Source of the DNA: Candidatus Helarchaeota archaeon
GTDB lineage: Archaea > Asgardarchaeota > Lokiarchaeia > Helarchaeales > HEL-GB-A
NCBI GenBank assembly: GCA_016840125.1
Contig: JAEOSY010000682.1
Coordinates: 1 to 6,229, forward strand
Length of the DNA: 6,229 nt
Direction of reading: 5' to 3'
Shown piece after piece: positions 1-5,935 of this stretch. Made by a program: the position numbers and the translations under genes. Below the pieces are notes generated by a model, which did not search any database, had not been told where the DNA came from, and saw only the letters and a program-made list of their open reading frames with translations. How positions within the stretch are numbered: the first letter of the stretch is position 1; the number at the start of each line of letters is the position of its first letter.

Positions 1-1
1 C

Positions 2-475
2 ATTGTCTGTTGTACCTATTGGACAAATCAAAGTGATACGCCCTATATTATGTATTTTGATGAAGCTTCGGATTATTTTAACTCAGATGCAAAATTTAAT
101 CTTTTATATCTCCACTGGGGATATGAATTGCAGTTCTATCCAAATCCTAAGTGGATTGAAATGGCGAAAGGCTTGCTTGAAACTTGGGATATGATAGTAG
201 GACACCATACTCATTGCCCACAGCCAATAACCACTTATGAAATAGATTCAATAAATCGATTAGTAACCTACTCCTTAGGAGATTTTTGTATTGATATAAG
301 GTATAGGAAATATCATCACGGTATGGTCATGAAAGTGGAACTAGGTCCTGGAGAATCCGGACAGTGGCAGGCTGGAGAAGTCGAATGGAAATTCACACGG
401 GTAAAAAGGATAGATAAAGAGAATCTTGAAGTAAGCTTGGAAGATTCTTGTAAATATTTTAAGGACAAATTATAA
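2..475 (+). CDS. CapA/PGA_cap family protein, C-terminal part (5' end outside window)
   Basis: This reading frame is open from the first bases of the window and ends at TAA 473-475, so the start lies upstream; about 157 residues are visible. What is seen: the block LLYLHWGYELQFYPNP, then IVGHHTHCPQPI, then the motif YSLGDF. These match the C-terminal signature of the CapA (poly-gamma-glutamate capsule synthesis, metallophosphatase-like) family, where HWG-E, the GHH-H stretch and YSLGNF lie near the metal site; here the last motif reads YSLGDF. CapA-like proteins are usually 300-400 residues and often membrane or surface associated; the N-terminal half that would show this is missing. In archaea the exact substrate is generally unknown, so a role in polyglutamate is not claimed. 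The first internal ATG, at 50, lies inside the conserved domain and is not the start. The family call is confident, the function is not. Confidence 0.8.
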   Translation: MVCCTYWTNQSDTPYIMYFDEASDYFNSDAKFNLLYLHWGYELQFYPNPKWIEMAKGLLETWDMIVGHHTHCPQPITTYEIDSINRLVTYSLGDFCIDIRYRKYHHGMVMKVELGPGESGQWQAGEVEWKFTRVKRIDKENLEVSLEDSCKYFKDKL

Positions 476-512
476 AATCGAGTTCCATCTGGTGAGGAAA
501 AATTGAAAATCC

Positions 513-531
513 TTTATACATAAATTATATA
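513..531 (+). promoter_or_regulatory. Probable archaeal TATA box for the FAD oxidase gene
   Basis: An AT-rich stretch holds TTTATACA (513-520) and AATTATATAG (522-531), both resembling the archaeal TATA box, with the start codon at 556. With a usual distance of about 25 bases from box to transcription start, the mRNA would have a very short leader or none. This fits the weak Shine-Dalgarno, since only purine-rich GAAAGAAAG precedes the ATG. Which of the two boxes is used cannot be told. Confidence 0.4.
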
Positions 532-555
532 GTTTTACTTTCCTAGAAAGAAAGT

Positions 556-2313
556 ATGCGACCATATAATAAATTAACCAAGGATTTGCTTCAAGAATTT
601 AGTAGAATCGTAGGTACAGAGCATTCAATTCTAGATAAAGAACTCCGATGGCCCTATGTATTTGGAGGTACAATGATCGAGCCAGATTGGGTTCCAGATT
701 TAGTTCTAATGCCCCAGAATCGGGAACAGATTGCAGAGATTTTAAAGTTAGCTAACATAAATAAAATCCCTGTAACCGCCCGAGGCAGTGGAACGAGTTT
801 ATCTGCCGGTCCTTTAACACCATATGGAGGTATTGTTTTAGACCTCAGCTTAATTAACAAAATATTGTCAATAGATATTGACAATTTTATGGTCGAAGTG
901 GAACCTGGGGTTATCTGTGACGATTTGAATGAGAAGTTAAGACCAAATGGCTTTTTCTTTCCTCCAGATCCAGGTTCAAGCTCCGTGGCTACTATTGGAG
1001 GAATGGTGGCTACAAATGCCGGTGGATTACAGGCGTTTAAATACGGCGTGACCAAAAATTATGTTCTCTATATAGAAGTGGTTTTAGCAAACGGTAAAAT
1101 ATTGACATTAGGATCAAAAGTTTTAAAATCTGTATCCTCCTATAACATTAAGGATTTATTTATAGGTTCGGAGGGAACCTTAGGGGTTATAACAAAAATT
1201 GGTTTAAGAATCAGACCTTTACCACAATATCGAAAGTTAGGGCTCTTTATATTTCAAGATGTAGAAGAATTATTAGAAGCTGTCTTGCAGCTAAGAAGGA
1301 AGGGAATCATTCCTAATTTGCTGGAATTCATGGACAAGCTTACGGTTAAGGCGAGTTTTAATTATTTAAAGGATGAATTTTTAGATTATCCCATAGGTTA
1401 TGCACTTTTAGCTGAAATTGACGGTAAGAACGAGTCAGCGGTAGATGATGAATTTTTCAATTTATTTAGTGTCCTGAAAAATCATAATCCCATCTTTTAT
1501 AAAATTGCCAACACTTCTGAGGAAAGGGAAAAATTAATTGGAGCCAGAAAAGCGATCCTCCCAGCCCTTTCCACAATTGGGCCTAATACATGCGCAGAGG
1601 ATTGCACCATCAAAATCACAGATTTGGTTAAGGTCATCAAGAAATTTGAAGATCTCCCTAATCAAATAGATATTCAGAACATTGAAATGATTATGGTAGG
1701 TCATATGGAAGGTAACCTGCATCCAACCTTTATTTTGAACGAAAACGTTCCGAAAGATCGAATCAACTTCGATAAAGCTATTGACTACTTATATAAAGAA
1801 ATAATTATTCCTCTCGGGGGCACAGTTACTGGAGAACATGGTATTGGGAAAGTAAAGACCCCTTATCTAGAATTAGAACATGGTTCGGATGTTGTTGAGT
1901 TAATGTGTCATATTAAAAAGTTATTTGACCCAAATATGATCTTAAATCCAGGCGTTGGTAAGGGGGATAATCGACCATTTCCTACATCAAAATCTATTAG
2001 ACAATTAAAAAATCAACCAGGTAAAATATTAGTTTTTAACTGTATGCGATGCGGATTCTGCAATGTCATATGTCCTTCGAAAGTCCATTATAAATCAGAA
2101 GCATATAGCCCGAGAGGACGGCTTAGTTTAATAAATGGATTGGTATATGGTGAATTAAATCTTAAAGAGCATGGGTTAATACGTGAAATATTGTTCGCAT
2201 GCACTTTATGTGGGCACTGTTTGATTAAATGTCCTGCAGGGGTTGAAACTTACGAAATCTTTGAAAGAGCTCGAGAATTTTTTCATATCAAGTCCTCTTC
2301 GAATTGGGTATAA
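556..2313 (+). CDS. GlcD-like FAD-linked 2-hydroxyacid oxidase/dehydrogenase fused to a two-cluster 4Fe-4S domain
   Basis: This is a 585-residue cytoplasmic-type flavoprotein. Residues about 45-225 form the FAD-binding PCMH domain: ARGSGTSLSAG (75-85), the PPDPGS...GGMVATNAGG stretch (136-157) and GSEGTLGVIT (204-213). Residues about 226-470 are the FAD-oxidase C domain, with GHMEGNLHP (382-390), GEHGIGK (426-432) and the closing LFDPNMILNPG. A C-terminal ferredoxin-like segment carries two CX2CX2CX3C motifs, Cys 496/499/502/506 and Cys 549/552/555/559. The family oxidises glycolate, D-lactate or related 2-hydroxyacids through FAD. The tail resembles only the N-terminal part of GlcF; the two Cys-rich CCG domains are absent, so a separate electron acceptor is expected. 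The loop GHMEGNLHP is one residue shorter than the usual GHxGDGNxH. ATG 556 is the only reasonable start. Substrate is unknown. The next gene is convergent, so no operon partner follows. Confidence 0.9.
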   Translation: MRPYNKLTKDLLQEFSRIVGTEHSILDKELRWPYVFGGTMIEPDWVPDLVLMPQNREQIAEILKLANINKIPVTARGSGTSLSAGPLTPYGGIVLDLSLINKILSIDIDNFMVEVEPGVICDDLNEKLRPNGFFFPPDPGSSSVATIGGMVATNAGGLQAFKYGVTKNYVLYIEVVLANGKILTLGSKVLKSVSSYNIKDLFIGSEGTLGVITKIGLRIRPLPQYRKLGLFIFQDVEELLEAVLQLRRKGIIPNLLEFMDKLTVKASFNYLKDEFLDYPIGYALLAEIDGKNESAVDDEFFNLFSVLKNHNPIFYKIANTSEEREKLIGARKAILPALSTIGPNTCAEDCTIKITDLVKVIKKFEDLPNQIDIQNIEMIMVGHMEGNLHPTFILNENVPKDRINFDKAIDYLYKEIIIPLGGTVTGEHGIGKVKTPYLELEHGSDVVELMCHIKKLFDPNMILNPGVGKGDNRPFPTSKSIRQLKNQPGKILVFNCMRCGFCNVICPSKVHYKSEAYSPRGRLSLINGLVYGELNLKEHGLIREILFACTLCGHCLIKCPAGVETYEIFERAREFFHIKSSSNWV

Positions 2314-2355
2314 ACTAGAACGGATTATTTTCATATTAATTACTGAGGGAGAGCA

Positions 2356-2363
2356 TTTTTTTT
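2356..2363 (+). terminator. T-tract terminator after the FAD oxidase gene
   Basis: Eight consecutive T residues lie about 43 bases after the stop codon of the oxidase gene, in the 95-base gap to the convergent gene. Archaeal RNA polymerase can terminate at such T runs without a stem, and I see no good hairpin immediately before it. On the opposite strand the gap offers only five-base T runs, so the terminator of the convergent gene is less clear. Confidence 0.4.
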
Positions 2364-2408
2364 CTTGCTAATTGATTTTTGATGGTATAAAAATTATTTT
2401 TCTGGTTA

Positions 2409-3287
2409 TCAGGCCCTCTCACAATCACAACTTCCAAGCCCCTTACAATTGGGACAAAGAATTAAGTCATCTTTTTCGCCCTCAATTTCTCCTACGCCCC
2501 CACATTTAAGACAAATACCGGAGTTATTACAAATGGGGCAAGGTGGTTTGGAAGCACTCAGATCTGCGGTTAACTCTATTAAATAGGACTTAGGATCATT
2601 CAACAGCTTGTAAAATTTCCTAGTAAGAAGATAAAAGGTTTCCAGATATTTGAATTCCATAGAAGATCGCGCAGCTTCTTTAATTTTAAGAAAGAGGATG
2701 CTTGTATTACCCTTGGGGAAGATTATTAAGGGGCCAAGATGAATATCCTCCGACAATACACGCATATCACGAAGGTTGTAATGCTTGCTCCAACTTTTTC
2801 CAGTAGCGGCCACATCAAATGCATCCAAAGCTCCAAATAGGACCTTATCAATACCCGCTATCATTACTTTATTCAAATCTTCAAGTTCATTAAATAATGA
2901 AAATAAATCATCTGCTAATGTAATCTTTTCAAAATATTTCTCCAACTTTTTACCATATTTTATTACTGTATTGTCCATTGCTTCGAAATCAACTGGATGT
3001 TCATTAAGGTATTTCGTGATTTCCAGATGTAATTGCCAACAAATTTTCATGCCCTTTCTAAACCCTTTTGTGATATACCTGGATAATGCAACGGGACTTG
3101 TGGATTTATCATAAAAATCGGTATTAATGAGTTTGGTTTTTTGTTCAGAGGTCAATAAGGAAAAAGTAAATATTTTGTTTACAGTATGAAAAACATAACA
3201 GTAGTTGGGAAAACTTTTGATTTCAAGCTCGGCAAACAAATAAAATTCTCTATATCTATGTCGCTGTGCTAAAACATTAATTCCCAC
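2409..3287 (-). CDS. Unrecognised protein with C-terminal DnaJ-like zinc-binding module
   Basis: The 292-residue product starts at GTG 3287 in the minimal model. I do not recognise residues 1-240. They are mixed alpha/beta in appearance, with no signal peptide or membrane segment. The tail (250-289) has eight cysteines in two pseudo-repeats: CPIC-x5-C-x2-C (250, 253, 259, 262) and CPNC-x5-C-x-C (278, 281, 287, 289), with GGVG and KGLG glycines as in CxxCxGxG zinc fingers of DnaJ/Hsp40. No J domain (HPD) is visible. The module should bind two zinc ions; a chaperone or nucleic-acid role would be guesswork. The start is doubtful: the frame stays open and protein-like to the stop at 3405-3407, and a strong Shine-Dalgarno at 3392-3398 points to an ATT start at 3381-3383, giving about 324 residues. 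The gene is transcribed divergently from the corrinoid gene, from a shared short promoter region. Confidence 0.75.
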   Translation of the reverse strand: MGINVLAQRHRYREFYLFAELEIKSFPNYCYVFHTVNKIFTFSLLTSEQKTKLINTDFYDKSTSPVALSRYITKGFRKGMKICWQLHLEITKYLNEHPVDFEAMDNTVIKYGKKLEKYFEKITLADDLFSLFNELEDLNKVMIAGIDKVLFGALDAFDVAATGKSWSKHYNLRDMRVLSEDIHLGPLIIFPKGNTSILFLKIKEAARSSMEFKYLETFYLLTRKFYKLLNDPKSYLIELTADLSASKPPCPICNNSGICLKCGGVGEIEGEKDDLILCPNCKGLGSCDCERA

Positions 3288-3370
3288 ATCGGGAACTCTA
3301 CAAACGGCGACTGTATCAAGAGGTTTATATGAATATTGGTGAAAATCGGTTCCATGATTGAAATATTCTT

Positions 3371-3386
3371 GAAATTCTGAAATTCT
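3371..3386. repeat. 8-base tandem repeat GAAATTCT x2 at the 5' end of the zinc-module gene
   Basis: GAAATTCT occurs twice head to tail (3371-3378 and 3379-3386), and a degenerate copy, GAAATATTCT, lies just before at 3360-3369. The repeat covers the presumed translation start region of the minus-strand gene. An 8-base unit is not a multiple of three, so copy-number change within coding sequence would shift frame. It may simply reflect AT-rich sequence. Confidence 0.6.
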
Positions 3387-3391
3387 AAGTA

Positions 3392-3398
3392 CCCTCCT
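3392..3398 (-). promoter_or_regulatory. Strong Shine-Dalgarno site for the minus-strand zinc-module gene
   Basis: On the minus strand this reads AGGAGGG, a near-ideal Shine-Dalgarno. It lies more than 100 bases upstream of GTG 3287, far too distant to serve it, but exactly 8 bases before the in-frame codon ATT at 3383-3381. It therefore argues for a start upstream of the GTG. Confidence 0.55.
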
Positions 3399-3442
3399 AA
3401 GTATTTATTTAGAGGCAATACATTGACATACTCTTTTCTAGC

Positions 3443-3457
3443 TAATTAATTTATATT
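3443..3457. promoter_or_regulatory. Divergent promoter region with TATA-like box(es)
   Basis: TTTATATT at 3450-3457 is a good archaeal TATA box for the plus-strand corrinoid gene; a transcript start near 3480 would leave a leader of about 20 bases before TTG 3503. The same AT block read on the minus strand (AATATAAATTAATTAG) could serve the divergent gene, with a start near 3420 that would just precede its Shine-Dalgarno at 3398. Assigned by sequence and spacing only; no regulator site was identified. Confidence 0.45.
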
Positions 3458-3502
3458 GGTTTTAGAATTGTTGTTCTTAAAAGCATTAGAAGAGTTGGTT
3501 AT

Positions 3503-4150
3503 TTGGCTCCTGAAGAGATATTAGAGAAGTTGAAAGAGGCAATTGTAAAAGGCGAAGAGAATCAAGCAATTAAATTAACAAAGCAAGCTTTAGATAAGGG
3601 AATTGACGCAAAAACAATCCTGACTGATGGCTTGATCAAGGGTTCTGAGGTTGTGGGAGATTTATTTGAGAAAATGGAGTATTATCTCCCCGATTTACTT
3701 ATCGCTGCGGATGCCATGGTAAAAGCAATGGAATTAATTAAACCTAAATTGAAAGATGGGGGCACCGGAAAGCCAAAAGGCATAATTCTGATAGGATCAG
3801 TGGAAGGCGATGTGCATTCCATAGGTAAAAACTTGATGATTGCGCTTTTGGAGGGACAAGGCTATGAGGTTATCGATTTAGGAACGGATGTTCCATCTGA
3901 AAAATTTGTTGACGAAGCGAAAAATAAAAATCCCGTTATAATTGGCATGAGTGGATTACTGACAACAAGTATCTCAATGATGCAGAAGACGGTTTTAATG
4001 CTTAAAGAAGAAAACATTCAATCGAAAATTATTATAGGAGGAGGAATTTTGACAAAAGAATCCAGTGAAATGGTTGGAGCGGACGACTTCGCTACGGATG
4101 GCTGGGAGGGTTTGAAAAAAATTAGAAAAATAGTGGAAGGGGTTGAATAG
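3503..4150 (+). CDS. Corrinoid-binding methyltransferase protein (MtaC/MtbC/MttC-like)
   Basis: The 215-residue protein has the standard two-domain build and length of small corrinoid methyl carriers. Residues about 1-88 are the helical B12-binding cap domain. Residues about 91-213 are the Rossmann-like B12-binding domain, with the key motif DVHSIG: D103-x-H105-x2-G108, where His105 is the lower axial ligand to cobalt. They continue with SGLLTTS (from S150) and the IIIGGG stretch near 177-181 that surrounds the cobalamin tail. The protein carries a methyl group on cobalt between a substrate-specific methyltransferase and an acceptor methyltransferase. The start is TTG 3503: no ATG or GTG exists in frame between the upstream stop at 3443-3445 and this point, and the N-terminus aligns in length with relatives. 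The Shine-Dalgarno is weak. The acceptor-side enzyme follows after one base. The methyl donor (methylamine, methoxy compound, methanol or other) cannot be read from this subunit. Confidence 0.92.
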   Translation: MAPEEILEKLKEAIVKGEENQAIKLTKQALDKGIDAKTILTDGLIKGSEVVGDLFEKMEYYLPDLLIAADAMVKAMELIKPKLKDGGTGKPKGIILIGSVEGDVHSIGKNLMIALLEGQGYEVIDLGTDVPSEKFVDEAKNKNPVIIGMSGLLTTSISMMQKTVLMLKEENIQSKIIIGGGILTKESSEMVGADDFATDGWEGLKKIRKIVEGVE

Positions 4151-4151
4151 G

Positions 4152-5228
4152 ATGCATGATTGGAAGGCTTCGGTTGATAGATTGTTTAAAATGATGGCGG
4201 GAAGAAAGAAGCTCGACAAAGTTCCCTACTTTGCGTACATTTTAGAACAAATGATTGCCAGAATTGGTGGATTTAATATTAAAGTGATTCATAGTAAACC
4301 CAAACTCTATGCTAAGGCAGTTATAATGGTGAATGAGTTTTTCAATAATGACATGTTAGCATGTCCAACAGTCTACGCGGGTCCGGGGGAGGCCATTGCA
4401 TGGGCAGAAACAAATGACAAGAAATCTGCTATCAAGTATTTTGATGATAGACCACCCTATATAGAACAAGGTGCGATCTGTAAAACAGAAGCAGATATTG
4501 AGAATCTAAAAATTCCAGATCATAGTCAAATCAAAATTTGGGATTCAACCTTTAAGGCGGCAAAAATAATTCTCGAAAAAACTGGCTTTCCACAATGTGT
4601 CGGTGTGGGTATATGGAGTGTCGTACAACAGTTAAGAGGCGTTCAAGCATTTCGAGATATGCGTGAAAATCCGGAAATATTACTGACCTTATGCGAGAAA
4701 ATTTATGAGTCCCAAATTGATGTCTATAACAATTGGATTGAAAAGGTGGGGCGATCTCCGTTTATTTTTTATGCTGGCTATGCATTTAATGCGACTATGA
4801 TGAGTTATGAGGATGCAATGAGGTATGAAGGAGATTTCATTAAGCGCTATCAGAAAGAAGTTCCCTTCCCATTCATTCTGCACAACTGCGGCATGAAACC
4901 TTATTGGAATGTATGTGATGATATCAAGGTCGTTGCGGTCAATGGCTCGCACCCACTCGATCTCGACTTTTGGGTTGATTTCAAGAAAAAGTATCGCAAT
5001 ATTTCGATATTGGGAGCGACCATCGATGTTTCTCGGGAGATGCTAACGGGAACCCCGAGCGATGTTGAAGAGCTGGTGAAGGAGAATATATTCAAGCTCG
5101 CTCCCGGAGGGAGATATGCAGTGAGCCCTATCTGTGCATTACCCAAGAATGTGCCACTCCCAAATATCATGGCAGTACAAAATGCCATTGAAAAATATGG
5201 GCAATATCCGATTGAATCCGATAACTAA
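4152..5228 (+). CDS. URO-D family cobamide methyltransferase (MtaA/MtbA-like)
   Basis: The 358-residue protein belongs to the uroporphyrinogen-decarboxylase fold family, in the methyltransferase branch. The N-terminus (AGRKKLDKVPYF) is typical. The zinc site of MtaA/MtbA-type enzymes is intact: HNC (His244, Cys246) and, about 80 residues later, Cys328 in SPICALPKNVPLPNI. These residues bind zinc and activate a thiol in the known enzymes, which move methyl between a corrinoid protein and coenzyme M. In non-methanogens, relatives act with other acceptors, so coenzyme M is not assured here. ATG 4152 is preferred over the in-frame TTG 4143, because it begins one base after the corrinoid gene's stop and has GGAAGGGG about 10 bases upstream. 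The spacing implies one transcript and translational coupling with the corrinoid gene. True heme-pathway HemE is unlikely given the zinc triad and the partner gene. Confidence 0.9.
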   Translation: MHDWKASVDRLFKMMAGRKKLDKVPYFAYILEQMIARIGGFNIKVIHSKPKLYAKAVIMVNEFFNNDMLACPTVYAGPGEAIAWAETNDKKSAIKYFDDRPPYIEQGAICKTEADIENLKIPDHSQIKIWDSTFKAAKIILEKTGFPQCVGVGIWSVVQQLRGVQAFRDMRENPEILLTLCEKIYESQIDVYNNWIEKVGRSPFIFYAGYAFNATMMSYEDAMRYEGDFIKRYQKEVPFPFILHNCGMKPYWNVCDDIKVVAVNGSHPLDLDFWVDFKKKYRNISILGATIDVSREMLTGTPSDVEELVKENIFKLAPGGRYAVSPICALPKNVPLPNIMAVQNAIEKYGQYPIESDN

Positions 5229-5257
5229 GGAGTAGCCTCGAACTGATTTATTACTCC
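5229..5257. repeat. Inverted repeat just after the methyltransferase gene
   Basis: GGAGTA (5229-5234) pairs with TACTCC (5252-5257) across a 17-base loop, beginning directly after the stop codon. A stem at this point could mark the 3' end of the corrinoid/methyltransferase transcript. No T run follows closely, so it is not a classic terminator. The rest of the 236-base gap (to 5464) is AT-rich and holds the direct repeat copy at 5382-5395; I see no clear promoter box or gene in it. Confidence 0.4.
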
Positions 5258-5381
5258 CTTCAATGGTTCCAGAATTTTCTAGAAGTTCAAGTATTGGTTT
5301 ATTGTACGGCTGATTTTAATCCCCTCAGTCTCAAAAAAATCGTTTAAGCTCCTCTGTAAAAAATTAGTCCTGATGCTAATA

Positions 5382-5395
5382 AAAATAAGATCAAA
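5382..5395 (+). repeat. Direct repeat, copy 1 (14 bases)
   Basis: AAAATAAGATCAAA occurs here and again, exactly, at 5472-5485, 90 bases downstream. This copy is in the untranslated region upstream of the small gene; the second covers its codons 3-7. It could be an operator-like duplication or a partial duplication of the gene start. Chance is not excluded in AT-rich sequence. Confidence 0.6.
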
Positions 5396-5452
5396 TAGTA
5401 ATTATCTAGAATTCTCATACAAATGTGAAAAGTAATTAAAAATCAATGAATT

Positions 5453-5460
5453 GGAGGTGA
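5453..5460 (+). promoter_or_regulatory. Consensus Shine-Dalgarno deciding the TTG start at 5465
   Basis: GGAGGTGA is a full-length match to the anti-Shine-Dalgarno of 16S rRNA, 7 bases (from GGAGG) before TTG 5465. The nearby ATG at 5446-5448 meets a stop (TGA) within five codons, so TTG is the start. Confidence 0.75.
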
Positions 5461-5464
5461 TAAA

Positions 5465-5770
5465 TTGGGTGAAAATAAGATCAAAGGTAAGGTTAATGGA
5501 CCATTGGTAACCATTGAAATTGAGCGATATACACATGCAATGTTTTCAATGGAACTAAAAGAAAGTATTCCCGATACGCCATTAAAAACGGGTGATTCAA
5601 TAGTAGTGAACGTGGTCGGTTCCACTGTTTATGTTCGGATAGGTGATGAAGTAGAAGTTGTAGGTAATGTGAAACCAAGGAAAATAAAACGAAGAGAAGG
5701 AGTTATTATTTATATGATTAAATCAAAAGGGCTTTTTAACGAAACACTTGGGTTCACTACAGCTTATTAA
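5465..5770 (+). CDS. Small hypothetical beta-rich protein
   Basis: The 101-residue product begins at TTG 5465, chosen because of the consensus Shine-Dalgarno 7 bases upstream. I do not recognise a family. Residues about 4-70 alternate hydrophobic and charged residues in strand-like runs (KIKGKVNGPLVTIEIE; TGDSIVVNVVGSTVYVRIGDEVEVVG), suggesting a small beta-barrel such as an OB, TRAM or TOBE-like fold. The TGDSIVV turn is reminiscent of ligand-binding Mop/TOBE domains, but this is only a resemblance. Residues 70-80 are basic (KPRKIKRREG), which could contact nucleic acid. There is no cysteine, signal peptide or membrane segment. It stands alone between the methyltransferase gene, 236 bases away, and a convergent surface-protein gene, and has its own T-tract terminator. 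The strong ribosome site suggests it is well translated. Confidence 0.7.
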   Translation: MGENKIKGKVNGPLVTIEIERYTHAMFSMELKESIPDTPLKTGDSIVVNVVGSTVYVRIGDEVEVVGNVKPRKIKRREGVIIYMIKSKGLFNETLGFTTAY

Positions 5771-5791
5771 AGCAACCTAAAAAAACCCAAC

Positions 5792-5800
5792 TTTTTTTTT
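5792..5800 (+). terminator. T-tract terminator after the small gene
   Basis: Nine T residues lie 21 bases after the stop codon at 5768-5770, with no strong stem before them. This is a typical archaeal intrinsic terminator on the plus strand. Confidence 0.5.
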
Positions 5801-5853
5801 ACTTAAAGAATATTTTCATTCTTAATTGAACCAGATAATGGACTTTTTATCCA

Positions 5854-5877
5854 AATTCTTGGACTGAACCAAGAATT
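5854..5877. repeat. Perfect 9-bp inverted repeat (hairpin) between convergent genes
   Basis: AATTCTTGG (5854-5862) and CCAAGAATT (5869-5877) are exact reverse complements separated by the 6-base loop ACTGAA. A second, weaker pair lies just after: TTCCTG (5883-5888) with CAGGAA (5900-5905). The hairpin sits in the 165-base gap between two convergent genes, each of which already has a T-run terminator, so it may act as a transcript 3'-end stabiliser or a bidirectional barrier to read-through. No T run follows it directly. Confidence 0.6.
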
Positions 5878-5918
5878 GATGTTTCCTGAGAAATGCTGAC
5901 AGGAATCCTGTACTTATT

Positions 5919-5927
5919 AAAAAAAAA
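5919..5927 (-). terminator. T-tract terminator after the TSP3 protein gene
   Basis: Nine A residues on the plus strand give nine T on the minus strand, starting 8 bases after the stop codon (5936-5938) of the minus-strand surface-protein gene. This is a stemless archaeal-type terminator. Confidence 0.5.
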
Positions 5928-5935
5928 GAGGTAAA

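Noticed and set aside
654..1055. 133-codon open frame on the minus strand inside the FAD oxidase gene
   Set aside because: It is a shadow of the PCMH domain region, with no ribosome site and no recognisable motif.
2785..3114. 109-codon open frame on the plus strand inside the zinc-module gene
   Set aside because: It is antisense to a better-supported coding frame and has low-complexity Ser/Asn content, with no Shine-Dalgarno.
3273..3357. ATG at 3357-3355 on the minus strand as start of the zinc-module gene
   Set aside because: It is in another frame and reaches a stop after about 28 codons; joining it to the main frame would need a frameshift, and the main frame is itself open and more protein-like there.
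3408..3502. Cobalamin riboswitch before the corrinoid gene
   Set aside because: The space is under 100 bases, mostly promoter, and shows no B12-box-like sequence or folded leader.
4143..4151. TTG 4143 as start of the methyltransferase gene
   Set aside because: It would overlap the corrinoid gene by 8 bases; ATG 4152 lies one base past that stop with a purine-rich site at a usable distance, and the added residues carry no family signal.
4689..5188. Two overlapping minus-strand open frames inside the methyltransferase gene
   Set aside because: They lie opposite the zinc-site region of a clear URO-D family gene and look like shadows of its codon use.
5875..5905. C/D-box-like guide RNA (TTGATG, CTGA, CTGA)
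   Set aside because: The boxes are too close together for guide regions, and box C deviates from the consensus; the short inverted repeat explains part of the pattern.
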